From: Abiotrophia defectiva ATCC 49176
Lineage (GTDB): Bacteria > Bacillota > Bacilli > Lactobacillales > Aerococcaceae
Assembly: GCF_000160075.2 (NCBI RefSeq)
Contig: NZ_KI535340.1
Location: forward strand, 586,611-650,610
DNA: 64,000 nt
Direction of reading: 5' to 3'
The translations under genes were made by a program, and so were the position numbers. The notes beneath the pieces were generated by a model, which was not told where the DNA came from, did not search any database, and was given only the letters and a program-made list of their open reading frames with translations. This document shows, piece by piece, positions 38,922 through 48,206 of this stretch (positions are counted from its first letter, which is position 1; each line of letters starts with the position of its first letter).

Positions 38922-38951
38922 ATTATACCGAAATTAGACTTAAAAAGTAAA
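38922..38951 (-). promoter_or_regulatory. Promoter of the corA pair
   Basis: -35 TTTACT (38946-38951) and -10 TATAAT (38922-38927), minus strand, 18-bp spacer. Confidence 0.6.
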
Positions 38952-39000
38952 CGCATATGGCCCCTCCCCAAAAAGGATAAAAATTCTGTTAGAAATAGCA

Positions 39001-39029
39001 TTGAACACCCTTACATTTAGTCGTATAAT
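39001..39029 (+). promoter_or_regulatory. Promoter of galK-galT
   Basis: -35 TTGAAC (39001-39006) and -10 TATAAT (39024-39029), 17-bp spacer. I saw no cre or other operator near it. Confidence 0.7.
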
Positions 39030-39075
39030 AGAACTATATTACTCAATTATCTAGCTAGTACTAGGAGGAACTTGT

Positions 39076-40251
39076 ATGGAATTATCTGCTTTACACACTC
39101 GATTTCAAGAAGTTTTTGAATCTGAACCCGGCCGGGCCTTCTTTGCGCCTGGGCGAATTAATCTGATTGGTGAGCACACCGACTATAACGGCGGGCGGGT
39201 CTTCCCCTGTGCCATCACCCAAGGGACCTACGGCATTGCCCGTCGACGTCAAGATAGCTTAGTGCGTTGCTATTCGCTCAACTTCGAAGAAGCTGGTCTT
39301 ATCAGTTTTGATTTATCGCAAGAGCTAGTCAATCGGCCAGAAGACAGCTGGACTAACTTTGTCAAAGGCGAAGTCAAATTCTTGCGCCAAGCTGGCCACA
39401 CTATCGACCAAGGCTTCGACCTCTTGGTTTATGGCAATATCCCTAACGGGGCGGGTCTCTCAAGTTCTGCTTCCTTGGAATTATTGGTAGGGATTACCTT
39501 GGAATCCCTCTTTGACTTAAGCTTGACCCGTCTGGATTTAGTCAAGATTGGCCAACAAGTCGAGAACCACTTCATTGGCGTTAATTCCGGTATTATGGAC
39601 CAGTTTGCTATTGGTATGGGGGCACAAGACATGGCTATCTATTTGGATACCAATAGCCTAGATTACCAACTAGTCCCTGCGGCTTTCGGCGACTACCTAG
39701 TACTAATTATGAACACCAACAAACGCCGTGAGTTAGCAGATTCTAAGTATAACGAACGTCGCAGTCAATGCGAGGAAGCCCTGCGTCGCCTACAAGCAGG
39801 CGGCATGCAAATCCAAAGTCTGGGCCAATTGAGCCCTGATGGCTTTGAAACGAGCCGCCATCTCATTAATGATGACGTCTTAGAACGTCGGGCTAAACAC
39901 GCGGTCTACGAAAATCAACGGACAGTTCAAGCCAAAGAAGCCTTGACTGCCGGCGATTTGAAGACTTTCGGCCAACTCCTTAACGCCTCCCATATGAGCT
40001 TACAGGAAGACTATGAAGTAACGGGGCGCGAGCTCGATACCCTGGTTCACACGGCTTGGCAACAAGAAGGCGTCCTAGGAGCCCGCATGACAGGTGCCGG
40101 CATGGGCGGTTGTGCCATTGCCTTAGTGGCTAAAGAGGCGGCAGAGGCGGTTCAAGCAGCCGTTGGCCAAGCCTATGAGGCAAGCATCGGCTACCCTGCT
40201 AGCTTCTATATTGCCCAAGTTGGCGCTGGTGCCCACGCTCTAGCTGACTAA
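39076..40251 (+). CDS. galK: Galactokinase
   Basis: Phosphorylates alpha-D-galactose at C1, first step of the Leloir pathway in the cytoplasm. GHMP-kinase motifs are all present: galactose-binding [15 protein letters not shown] near residue 27, the ATP-binding [11 protein letters not shown] near 125, and the C-terminal [11 protein letters not shown]. Full length (391 aa). AGGAGG precedes the ATG. galT follows directly; no galE or galM lies in the window, so those must be elsewhere. It handles galactose made by LacZ or the GH35 enzyme. Confidence 0.96.
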   Translation: MELSALHTRFQEVFESEPGRAFFAPGRINLIGEHTDYNGGRVFPCAITQGTYGIARRRQDSLVRCYSLNFEEAGLISFDLSQELVNRPEDSWTNFVKGEVKFLRQAGHTIDQGFDLLVYGNIPNGAGLSSSASLELLVGITLESLFDLSLTRLDLVKIGQQVENHFIGVNSGIMDQFAIGMGAQDMAIYLDTNSLDYQLVPAAFGDYLVLIMNTNKRRELADSKYNERRSQCEEALRRLQAGGMQIQSLGQLSPDGFETSRHLINDDVLERRAKHAVYENQRTVQAKEALTAGDLKTFGQLLNASHMSLQEDYEVTGRELDTLVHTAWQQEGVLGARMTGAGMGGCAIALVAKEAAEAVQAAVGQAYEASIGYPASFYIAQVGAGAHALAD

Positions 40252-40302
40252 ATCATGATGAATGCTTGCCAAAAAATCAGGCAAGCAGAGAGGACGAACG
40301 CT

Positions 40303-41808
40303 GTGACTATTCCAATTGACCAAACCATCCACCATTTTGTCAGCCGCGCCATCCAAGATGGCTGGCTGGACCCTTTAGATCGAGACTACACTATCAACCA
40401 AGTCCTAGCACGGCTAGCATTAGATGGTCTCGATTCTTGTGAACAAGCCCTAGACCCTGAGCTAAGCCTCCTAGACTATCTAGATCAACTAGAGGCCTAT
40501 GCCCTGGAACAAGACTTAATTGCAGACTCTGCCTTCGGCCGCGAGGCCTTTGAGGCGGCTATTATGGATTTGTTGACGCCTCTACCTTCTGTGCTCAATC
40601 AACGTTTCTGGGCCCTCTACAAGGAGTCACCAGAGCGGGCCACAGATTATTTCTATGCCTTGTCGCGGGCCAATGACTATATCAAGACCCGCCACATTGC
40701 CAAGAATATTGCCTTTAACGCGGCTAGCGACTACGGCGACTTGCAGATTACCATCAACCTTTCCAAGCCAGAAAAGGATCCTAAGGATATCGCGGCGGCC
40801 AAATTAGCTAAGCCAAGCCACTATCCTAAGTGCCTGCTTTGCATGCAGAACGAAGGCTACCGAGGCCGTAGTAATCATCCGGCGCGTCAAAACCACCGTC
40901 TGATTCGCCTATCTCTAGGCGGAGGCGCCTACGGAATGCAGTACTCGCCTTATGTCTACTATAACGAGCACAGCATCTTCCTCAACCAGGAGCATGTGCC
41001 TATGAAGGTTGACCGGGCTTGCTTTGAGCACTTACTGGACATCATTGAGGTGTTGCCGCATTATTTTGCTGGCTCTAATGCCGACTTACCGATTGTGGGC
41101 GGCTCCATTCTCTCCCACGACCACTATCAGGGCGGGCGTCACACCTTCCCTATGGATCAGGCGCCGGCCTATGAGACGGCTAGCCTAAGTGCCTTTCCAG
41201 ATTTAAGCGTCGACTTAGTCAAATGGCCTCTGTCTGTCATCCGCCTACGTAGCCAAGACAAGTCCCCACTAGTAGATGCGGCGACAGCCCTCTTAGACTT
41301 CTGGCGTGGCTATAGCGATGAGGCTTGTGACATCCTGGCCTTTAGTGGGGAGACCCCGCACAACACCATTACGCCAATTGCTAGACGTCGAGATGGCGCC
41401 TACGAATTGGACTTAGTGCTGCGCAACAACCGGACCACTGATACCTATCCGGACGGCCTCTTCCACCCACATCCTGATGTTCAACACATTAAAAAGGAAA
41501 ATATCGGCCTGATTGAAGTCATGGGCTTGGCTATCCTACCTCCACGTCTAGTGGGCGAGCTAGCCACTATCAAGGATTTCTTACTGGGCCAAGCCTCCTT
41601 GGACCAAGTAGCTGACTATCACCAAAGCTGGGCGCAAGAATTGGCTGTTCACCATCCTCAGGTGGCCGCTGACCAAGTCGATCGCCTGCTCCAAACAGCT
41701 GTGGGGGCCAAATTCGCTCGCGTCCTTGAAGACGCTGGCGTCTTCAAGCAAAGCCCAGAAGGTCACGCCGGCCTCCGTCGCTTCCTGGATGCCTTTAACC
41801 AGGCTTAA
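40303..41808 (+). CDS. galT: UDP-glucose--hexose-1-phosphate uridylyltransferase (GalT class II)
   Basis: Exchanges UMP between UDP-glucose and galactose-1-phosphate. It is the Firmicute-type GalT2 (501 aa), unrelated in length to the E. coli form, with the PKCLLCMQNEGYRG cysteine block and the GGSILSHDHYQGG histidine region. I prefer the GTG at 40303, which has an AGAGGA site 8 nt upstream and gives the usual family start ITIPIDQTIHHFV-like. The frame is open from an ATG at 40255, four bases after galK, so a 517-aa product by coupling is the alternative. The gene ends in a terminator. Confidence 0.92.
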   Translation: MTIPIDQTIHHFVSRAIQDGWLDPLDRDYTINQVLARLALDGLDSCEQALDPELSLLDYLDQLEAYALEQDLIADSAFGREAFEAAIMDLLTPLPSVLNQRFWALYKESPERATDYFYALSRANDYIKTRHIAKNIAFNAASDYGDLQITINLSKPEKDPKDIAAAKLAKPSHYPKCLLCMQNEGYRGRSNHPARQNHRLIRLSLGGGAYGMQYSPYVYYNEHSIFLNQEHVPMKVDRACFEHLLDIIEVLPHYFAGSNADLPIVGGSILSHDHYQGGRHTFPMDQAPAYETASLSAFPDLSVDLVKWPLSVIRLRSQDKSPLVDAATALLDFWRGYSDEACDILAFSGETPHNTITPIARRRDGAYELDLVLRNNRTTDTYPDGLFHPHPDVQHIKKENIGLIEVMGLAILPPRLVGELATIKDFLLGQASLDQVADYHQSWAQELAVHHPQVAADQVDRLLQTAVGAKFARVLEDAGVFKQSPEGHAGLRRFLDAFNQA

Positions 41809-41816
41809 AGAAAATT

Positions 41817-41849
41817 ATCCCAAGTGACTTCCTATCACTTGGGATTTTT
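41817..41849 (+). terminator. Terminator of galK-galT
   Basis: Stem ATCCCAAGTGA/TCACTTGGGAT with a short loop and TTTTT. Confidence 0.88.
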
Positions 41850-41854
41850 GAATG

Positions 41855-41890
41855 CAATAAACGCCTCCTTGAATACACAAGGAGGCGTTT
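41855..41890 (-). terminator. Terminator of the glycan/aminotransferase operon
   Basis: Perfect 12-bp stem AAACGCCTCCTT/AAGGAGGCGTTT (41859-41890). On the minus strand it follows the stop at 41902; the downstream T run is short. Confidence 0.75.
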
Positions 41891-41901
41891 TACTAATTTA
41901 T

Positions 41902-43095
41902 TTATTTCTTGAGGCCTAACTCAGCTGCTAAAGCCTGCCAAGCCTTGAGGGAGCGTTCAACCACTTCCATCTTGACACAGTAGGACAGACGGACATAGCC
42001 TTCACATCCGAAACCAGAACCTGGCACGACTAGGATTTGGTGTTTATCTGCGACATAGTTAGCGAAGTCAACTGAACTTTCAAAATTAGCTGGCACCTTC
42101 ATGAAGAAGTAGAAGGCCCCTTCTGGTAAGTTCATTTCGAAACCAAGAGCCGTCAATTCCTTATAAAGTAAGTCGCGTTTAGCTTGATAGTCTGCTACAT
42201 CAGGCAAGACATCCAAGTACTCTGCTACGACCTTTTGAGCCAGGGCAGGCGCATTGTTAAAGCCTAATGTCCGGTTGCAGAAGATGAGGGCATCCATTAA
42301 GGTGTTCACTTCTGGCACATCTGCCCCAACCGCAATGTAACCGATCCGTTCACCTGCCAAACCTAAGGACTTGGAGAAGGAGTTAACCACAATGGCATGC
42401 TCATAAAGATCTAAGACATTCGGAACTTGATGGCCATCATAAGTAATGGTTGCATAAGGTTCATCCGATACTAAGAAAATTGGTTGGCCGAATTCTGCTG
42501 ACTTTTCGCGTAATACCCCAGCTACTGCCTCTAAATCTTGACGAGAATAGATGCGGCCTGTTGGGTTATTTGGAGAGTTCAACAAGAGAATCCGGGTATC
42601 AGGTTGAATAGCCTGACGTAAGCCTTCAATGTTTGGTAAGAAGTCGGTTGATTCAGTTTCTACTGTATCCAAATGAGCGCCCACGTTTTGAGCGTAAAAG
42701 CCATACTCAACGAAGTAAGGCGCAAAAGTTACGATACGCTCGCCTGGGTTCAAGATAGCCTTGAACAAGACGTTAAGGGCACCTGCTGCCCCGGTTGTCA
42801 TGACAATATGGCTAGCAGGGATTGGCTTTTCAGAGCGTTCGCTATAAAAAGCCGCCACCTTCTCGCGAACATCTGGGAAACCAGCATTTGGCATATAACG
42901 GTGAACACCTGGTTGGTCGACTAATTCCTTCATGCGTTCACGCAAGTCTACGGGCGGTTCAGCAAAAGGGTTACCGATGGAGAAGTCATAGACATTCTCT
43001 GGGCCATATTGCTTGGCTAATTCCAAGCCTTTCTCGAACATCTTACGGATAAAACTTGCATTGGCACAGTTCTTAACGATTTGTTTTGAATACAT
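41902..43095 (-). CDS. Pyridoxal-phosphate aminotransferase, class I/II (aspartate aminotransferase-like)
   Basis: Fold type I PLP enzyme (397 aa from ATG 43093-43095). The PLP lysine is K242 in NSFSKSLGLAGERIG. The NSPNNPTG motif (173-180) and the SDEPYATITYDG Asp/Tyr pair are present. The frame is open 31 codons upstream into the GT2 gene, but AAAGGAAG lies before the chosen ATG. Broad similarity to aspartate/aromatic aminotransferases; exact substrate cannot be told. It is last in the run after a sugar transferase, DegT aminotransferase and GT2, and may be only a passenger there. Confidence 0.88.
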   Translation of the reverse strand: MYSKQIVKNCANASFIRKMFEKGLELAKQYGPENVYDFSIGNPFAEPPVDLRERMKELVDQPGVHRYMPNAGFPDVREKVAAFYSERSEKPIPASHIVMTTGAAGALNVLFKAILNPGERIVTFAPYFVEYGFYAQNVGAHLDTVETESTDFLPNIEGLRQAIQPDTRILLLNSPNNPTGRIYSRQDLEAVAGVLREKSAEFGQPIFLVSDEPYATITYDGHQVPNVLDLYEHAIVVNSFSKSLGLAGERIGYIAVGADVPEVNTLMDALIFCNRTLGFNNAPALAQKVVAEYLDVLPDVADYQAKRDLLYKELTALGFEMNLPEGAFYFFMKVPANFESSVDFANYVADKHQILVVPGSGFGCEGYVRLSYCVKMEVVERSLKAWQALAAELGLKK

Positions 43096-43117
43096 AGATA
43101 TCTTCCTTTCATAAGGG

Positions 43118-44155
43118 CTAGACGGATTTCTTTGTTTCTTCTGCTTCTTCCTCATCAGCATAATATTCTTGTCGCCAACGTAGACCATTGAAAAGACCTA
43201 CAATAGTCCCAAAGCCATAGGCTAGATGGACGACTAACAAGAGGAACGGCATGGCCAAATAATGGGGTAGGAAGCCTTCTTTGCGGATTGTCAGACCTGT
43301 TACAGCGGCCATGGCGCCAAAATAAACGAGAGCCAAGAGGCCCAGGAACCAACCCGTTACTGGCAACATTAGGATGGAGAAAATCACCGCTAAGGTGAAG
43401 ACAAATGGTACAAAATGATAGAGCGATAGGCAGGATGGTCGAACATGACTGGTCATGCCAATCCAGTAGCCATTGCTGTATTTTTGCTTCACCATTTTCT
43501 GGAAGTTAGGTCTCATATATTGGTAGGAGACAATTCTAGGATCATACTTAATTTGATAACCAGACTTGAGCAGACGGTCGTGGATTTCATTGTCCTCTGT
43601 CCGTCCTAGTCGCTCATCTAGTTCCCCAACATGGTCAAAGACTGACTTCTTATACATGCCATGGAAAATCGATTTGACATAGCGAGGACTATCAGCCTTA
43701 CGGTAAGAGGCAATGCTACTACCTAGCATGGCTTCTTCCACCTGATGCAGGGTCTTGCTCCATGGATCGTCTGATTCAATGATGGTCGGACGCTTACCGC
43801 CACAGATGAATTCCCCCTGAGAGATAACCGCCACGTTCTGTTCCACAAAATCTTCAGGAATGGTCGCATGGGCATCTACCTTAAGGACACATTCCCCGCG
43901 CGCCACTTTAATGCCTTCGTTCAAACCGGCCGCCAGTGATTTGCGTAGGTTGTTATGGACTTGAATATCGTAGAATTCATCGCGGAACTGAGCTTGAAAA
44001 TCTAGCATCAGATCTCGGGTCTTATCAGTCGACATAGAATTCATGAGGATAATTTCAATTTGATCGTGGGGGTAAGTCTGGTTGAGAAAATCTGAGAAGA
44101 GTCCTGGCAAATAAGCCTCTTCGTTCATCGCTGTCGTGATGATTGAAACTAACAT
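43118..44155 (-). CDS. Family 2 glycosyltransferase with C-terminal membrane segments
   Basis: GT-A fold transferase (345 aa), probably adding a sugar to a lipid-linked intermediate on the inner face of the membrane. The N-terminal LVSIITTAMNEEAYL, the NSMSTDKTRD donor loop, and KVDAHATIPEDF (DxD-like DAH) are visible. A catalytic RTEDNEIHDRLL block follows at about 185-196. Several membrane segments lie in the last 110 residues. Start ATG 44153-44155 with AAGGGG upstream; the open frame extends 18 codons further into the DegT gene. Resembles ExoA-like succinoglycan/EPS transferases. Confidence 0.85.
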   Translation of the reverse strand: MLVSIITTAMNEEAYLPGLFSDFLNQTYPHDQIEIILMNSMSTDKTRDLMLDFQAQFRDEFYDIQVHNNLRKSLAAGLNEGIKVARGECVLKVDAHATIPEDFVEQNVAVISQGEFICGGKRPTIIESDDPWSKTLHQVEEAMLGSSIASYRKADSPRYVKSIFHGMYKKSVFDHVGELDERLGRTEDNEIHDRLLKSGYQIKYDPRIVSYQYMRPNFQKMVKQKYSNGYWIGMTSHVRPSCLSLYHFVPFVFTLAVIFSILMLPVTGWFLGLLALVYFGAMAAVTGLTIRKEGFLPHYLAMPFLLLVVHLAYGFGTIVGLFNGLRWRQEYYADEEEAEETKKSV

Positions 44156-44159
44156 TAGT

Positions 44160-45389
44160 CTACACCCCTTCCTCAAGGACTTGGGCCACAACCTCACGGA
44201 AACTTTCAATAATGTAGGCTACCTCTTCATCCGTCAAACGGGTATGTAGAGGCAAGGTAATTTCATTTTCATAATAAGCGTAGGCATTTGGATAGTCCGC
44301 CATCTTAAAGCCCATATTAGCATAAGCGGTGAGTAGCGGCAGTGGTTTATAGTGGACATTGGTCGCAATGCCCCGCTCTGCCATCAAGGTGATGATGCGG
44401 TTTCGGTTTTCCAAACTAGCCCCTTCAATATGAGTAATGTAGAGGTGTCGAGAAGATTCATAATCCGCGCCTTGATGGGGCAAAGGCTTGATAGGGGTAC
44501 CAGCAAAACCTTGATCATACTGCGCTACCAATTCTTTACGACGCGCCAAGAGACCTGGATAACGTTGTAATTGTACCAAGCCGATGCTAGCCATGATATC
44601 GGTCATGTTACATTTGAAACCTGGGATGACAATATCATATTCCCAAGCCCCTAGCTGGGTCTTAGCCAAGGCATCCTTGGTTTGGCCATGTAGGGAGAAG
44701 ACTTGGAAAAGACGGTAGAGTTCGTCATCATCAAGGCCTGGACGAGCCTTCCAGGTCACGCTACCGCCTTCTGCCGTCGTAAAGTTCTTAACTGCATGGA
44801 AGGAGAAGGAAGTAAAGTCCGCCCAAGTCCCTGCTGGTTGGCCCTTATAGGTTGCTCCTAGGGCGTGAGCAGAGTCCGAAATAACAATCACGCGATCAAA
44901 GAGTGCTTGGATAGCATGCTCAGGATTGGCTTGGTAGAGATCCTTCTTGGCTTCTAGAACTGACATGAGTTTGTCATAATCACAAGGAATCCCCGCGATT
45001 TCAACCGGGATAACTGCCTTGGTCTTAGCCGTTAAGCTAGCCGCCAATAAGTCGTAATCCATCTCAAATCCAGTGGACTGCAAGTCAACTAAGACAGGCG
45101 TCGCTCCTACGTGCTCGATTACCGCACAGGAAGCCGTATAGGTCAAGGCTGGCACAATGACTTCATCGCCAGGTCCAATGCCTAATACCCGTAAAATCAA
45201 TTCTAAAGCTGCAGTGGCTGAGTTTAGGCAGACTGTACGTGGCGTCTGCGTATAGCTTGAAAGCTCCACTTCTAATTTCTTAGTCTTAGGGCCGGTGGTA
45301 ATCCAACCGGATTTGAGGGTATCCACAACCTCATCAATTTCTGCCTGGCCTAAGTCAGGTGGTGAGAAGGGAATATTCCATTTTTTCAT
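44160..45389 (-). CDS. DegT/DnrJ/EryC1/StrS-family sugar aminotransferase
   Basis: PLP enzyme (409 aa) that aminates a nucleotide-linked keto sugar. The N-terminal SGWITTGPKTKKLE, the NSATAALELIL cofactor loop and the PLP lysine K201 in FHAVKNFTTAEGG are all typical. With a PglC-like transferase next to it, the likely product is a UDP-amino-dideoxy sugar (for example a UDP-4-amino-sugar) passed to a lipid carrier. The dehydratase that would supply the keto sugar is not in the window. It lies 13 bp after the sugar transferase gene. Confidence 0.9.
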   Translation of the reverse strand: MKKWNIPFSPPDLGQAEIDEVVDTLKSGWITTGPKTKKLEVELSSYTQTPRTVCLNSATAALELILRVLGIGPGDEVIVPALTYTASCAVIEHVGATPVLVDLQSTGFEMDYDLLAASLTAKTKAVIPVEIAGIPCDYDKLMSVLEAKKDLYQANPEHAIQALFDRVIVISDSAHALGATYKGQPAGTWADFTSFSFHAVKNFTTAEGGSVTWKARPGLDDDELYRLFQVFSLHGQTKDALAKTQLGAWEYDIVIPGFKCNMTDIMASIGLVQLQRYPGLLARRKELVAQYDQGFAGTPIKPLPHQGADYESSRHLYITHIEGASLENRNRIITLMAERGIATNVHYKPLPLLTAYANMGFKMADYPNAYAYYENEITLPLHTRLTDEEVAYIIESFREVVAQVLEEGV

Positions 45390-45402
45390 AGCAAACGCTC
45401 CT

Positions 45403-46095
45403 TTATTTGAAGACCTTCAAGACAGTTCGAACCATGAGTTTCAAATCGCCTAGAAAGCTATAATTCTTGAGATAGGATAAGTTATAGTGCATCTTCTCCG
45501 GTAGGACCTTGGTGATGTAGATATCATCCACTTCCATTCCTTCCAAGATGAACTTGGCAATTAATTCTTCCTCGTCCTTGAAGAGGATACTAGCCGTAGA
45601 GGTTACCCCAGCTGGCAAGAGCAAGGTAGCCTTCATCTCAGGCGTATAAGCAGCCACATACTTGGCTACTTCAGGTCGCGTACCAACCAGACTCATATCC
45701 CCTGTTAAGATGTTCAACAATTGAGGTAGTTCATCTAGACGATAACGGCGAATGACATGTCCTACGCGGGTAATGCGGTCATCATTCTTGAGAGTCACTA
45801 AGGACCCCATCTTGTCCGCATCCACCTTCATCGTCCGGAACTTGAAAATTCGGAAGATTCTTCCGTAGGTCGTCACCCGTTCCTGGCGATAGAAGACCGG
45901 CCCCGGTGAGTCTAACTTAATCCAAATAGCGAAAAAGAGTAAAATTGGCGAGAGTAAGAGTAGCAAGATAGCACTCACCAAGATATCGAAGGCCCGTTTC
46001 AAAAATAATTGTCCGCGCTTAGCGGCCAAGGCCTCGTAATAGGGGCGCACTTGCTCGTTCTGCAGTTCTGCCGGTAATGATTCAAATTTTTTCAT
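45403..46095 (-). CDS. Initiating sugar-phosphate transferase (PglC/bacterial sugar transferase type)
   Basis: Transfers a sugar-1-phosphate from a UDP-sugar to undecaprenyl phosphate, starting a surface glycan at the membrane. It is a small monotopic form (230 aa). A charged N-terminus precedes one re-entrant hydrophobic helix (about 32-58) with the SPGPVFYRQER motif. The FRTMKVDADKMG, RYRLDELPQLLNIL and GDMSLVGTRPE blocks hold the catalytic Asp-Glu pair and are fully conserved. It heads the four-gene run. Resembles EpsL/PglC-type enzymes. Confidence 0.92.
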   Translation of the reverse strand: MKKFESLPAELQNEQVRPYYEALAAKRGQLFLKRAFDILVSAILLLLLSPILLFFAIWIKLDSPGPVFYRQERVTTYGRIFRIFKFRTMKVDADKMGSLVTLKNDDRITRVGHVIRRYRLDELPQLLNILTGDMSLVGTRPEVAKYVAAYTPEMKATLLLPAGVTSTASILFKDEEELIAKFILEGMEVDDIYITKVLPEKMHYNLSYLKNYSFLGDLKLMVRTVLKVFK

Positions 46096-46213
46096 TCAAT
46101 CCCTCATATTCATAGAAAGTCGCATACTTAAATTTTATCACGTATAGCGCCAGATTTCTAGCAGTTGCGGTAGGAAAATAAAAGTAGTGCTCAGCTCTAT
46201 ACACCCTAGCTAC

Positions 46214-46246
46214 AAAAAAACTGGAGAAGGCTTGCTTCCCCAGTTT
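46214..46246 (-). terminator. Terminator of pepF
   Basis: Stem AACTGG-GGAAGC / GCTTCT-CCAGTT with a short loop, then seven T residues on the minus strand. Confidence 0.85.
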
Positions 46247-46252
46247 ATTGGA

Positions 46253-48064
46253 TTATTTAGTTTCTGCCAAGAGGGCTTCAAACTCGTTCAAGCGTGCTTC
46301 GAAGACCTTGAGTGTTGCTTCGATATAGTCACGTTGCGTCATATCCAACCCTGCCTTCTTCATGGTGTCGATTGGATAGAGGCTGCAGCCTGACTTTAGG
46401 AAGCCCTTGTAGGCTTCAAGTAAAGCACTGTCGCCAGATGCAATCTTGTCTGCGAAGAAGGTGGCTGCGGAGAAACCAGTCGCATATTGGAAGACATAGT
46501 AGTTGTAATAGAAGTGTGGAATCCGTGCCCACTCTAGCCCAATTTCAGAGTCAGAGTTAACGCTTGGTCCGTAGTACTTAGCATTCAATTTGCGATAGTT
46601 CTCCGTCAAGAACTCGTGAGTTAATGGGGTTCCTTCCGCATCTGCTTGATGCATGAAGTGCTCGAATTCCGCAAATTGGGTTTGACGGAAGACCGTTCCC
46701 TTAACCCCATCCAAGAAGTGGTTGAGGACATAGAGACGGATTTGAGGATCTTGATATTTCTTCAAGAGGTAGTCCGTCAAGAGATTTTCATTAGTAGTTG
46801 AGGCAATCTCAGCCAAGAAAATCGAATAATCACTGTAAACATAAGGTTGGTTAGTGCGAGACAAGTAAGAGTGCGCACTGTGACCCAACTCATGAACCAA
46901 GGTGAAGAGCCAATTGATATTGTCTTGCCAGTTGAGTAGGACATAAGGCTTGCTGTCATACATCCCACCTGAGTAAGCGCCTGAGCGTTTGCCCTTGTTT
47001 TCATACCAGTCAATCCAGCGTTCATCGAAGGCCTTGGCCATGATTTCCAAATAATCTGGTCCCATTGGCGCTAAAGCTTCCATCACGATATCCCGCGCTT
47101 CCGCCTGGCTGAACTTGATTGGGGCATCCCCAAGGAGTGGCGTATAAAGGTCATACATTTCGAGTGAGTCTAGACCCAAGAGGTCCTTACGCAAGGCGGT
47201 ATAACGATGGAGTAAGCCCAGGTGATCGCCTACCGTCTCTAATAAGGTGTCGTAGACAGATTCCGGTACATTATTGCGGAAGAGGGCTGCGGCCCGTGCA
47301 GACGGATAGTGACGGACTTTGGCCTTGTAGTTGTCAGTCTTAATATTGGTAGATAAGACATTGGCCAAGGTATTCTTGAACTGGTTGTAGACAGTATAGT
47401 ACTGTTGGAAAGTATCGCGGCGCACACGGCGGTCAGTGCTTTCCAAGAGACGACCATAGGTCCCGTGTGTTAATTGTACTGCTTGCCCTTCTGGTCCCTC
47501 AATGGTTGGGAAGACAAAGTCAGCATTGTCCAACAAGGAGAAAGTAGAATAAGGGCTATTAAAAATCTCGCCCAACTGCGCTAGGAGCGTCTCCTCGGAA
47601 GCCGACAAGGTGTGGGCACGCCCACGGGTAATATCATCCAAGTACTGACGATAGAAATCTAATTCAGGTGTTTCTTGGAAGTAAGCTTCCAGCGTTTCGG
47701 ATGGCAAGCTCAAAAGTTCAGGATCGAAGAAGGCAATGGCTTCTGCCAACTTGCTGTAAAGTTGCATCGCTCGAGCATTAAGAACTTGAGCAGCACTATT
47801 GGTTGAATCTTGATCGTAGGTCAAGTGGGCATAAGCATAGAGACGCTCAACAACTAAGCAAGCCGCTTGAATAGCCTCAATAACGGTCACTAAGTGGGCG
47901 CCACCTTGATCCAGGGTGCCCTTGAAGGATGCTAAGTCCGCCACCATGGCTTCTGCCTTGTCATACTCAGCCTGCCACTGGTCTGCATCCGCATAGAGCG
48001 AAGTCAGGTCCCAAGTAAAGGCTTCCAGTTGTTGTTCACGCGTACGTAATGTTTCTTCTGACAT
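46253..48064 (-). CDS. pepF: Oligoendopeptidase F
   Basis: Zinc metallopeptidase of the M3B family that cleaves peptides of about 7-17 residues in the cytoplasm. The zinc motif HELGH is at 391-395, with a downstream Glu in the EIAST stretch as third ligand. 603 aa, the usual length. The ATG has GAGGTGA upstream. It lies downstream of coiA on the same strand, an order also known in streptococci. It has a good terminator. Confidence 0.95.
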   Translation of the reverse strand: MSEETLRTREQQLEAFTWDLTSLYADADQWQAEYDKAEAMVADLASFKGTLDQGGAHLVTVIEAIQAACLVVERLYAYAHLTYDQDSTNSAAQVLNARAMQLYSKLAEAIAFFDPELLSLPSETLEAYFQETPELDFYRQYLDDITRGRAHTLSASEETLLAQLGEIFNSPYSTFSLLDNADFVFPTIEGPEGQAVQLTHGTYGRLLESTDRRVRRDTFQQYYTVYNQFKNTLANVLSTNIKTDNYKAKVRHYPSARAAALFRNNVPESVYDTLLETVGDHLGLLHRYTALRKDLLGLDSLEMYDLYTPLLGDAPIKFSQAEARDIVMEALAPMGPDYLEIMAKAFDERWIDWYENKGKRSGAYSGGMYDSKPYVLLNWQDNINWLFTLVHELGHSAHSYLSRTNQPYVYSDYSIFLAEIASTTNENLLTDYLLKKYQDPQIRLYVLNHFLDGVKGTVFRQTQFAEFEHFMHQADAEGTPLTHEFLTENYRKLNAKYYGPSVNSDSEIGLEWARIPHFYYNYYVFQYATGFSAATFFADKIASGDSALLEAYKGFLKSGCSLYPIDTMKKAGLDMTQRDYIEATLKVFEARLNEFEALLAETK

Positions 48065-48206
48065 AAGGTCACCTCATCTTAAATTTAGTAATATAGTTAG
48101 ACATAATAAATTCTAGCACAATTCCCTTATAAATTGAATTGAAAGCCCTTGAAGAAGAGGAAGAAGTGTTCTTTTAGTCACTTCGACCTGTTTGACCTCC
48201 CAATTC

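Noticed and set aside
40255..40302. Sixteen-codon N-terminal extension of galT
   Set aside because: The ATG at 40255 has no ribosome site; the GTG at 40303 does and gives the usual family start. Kept as an alternative.
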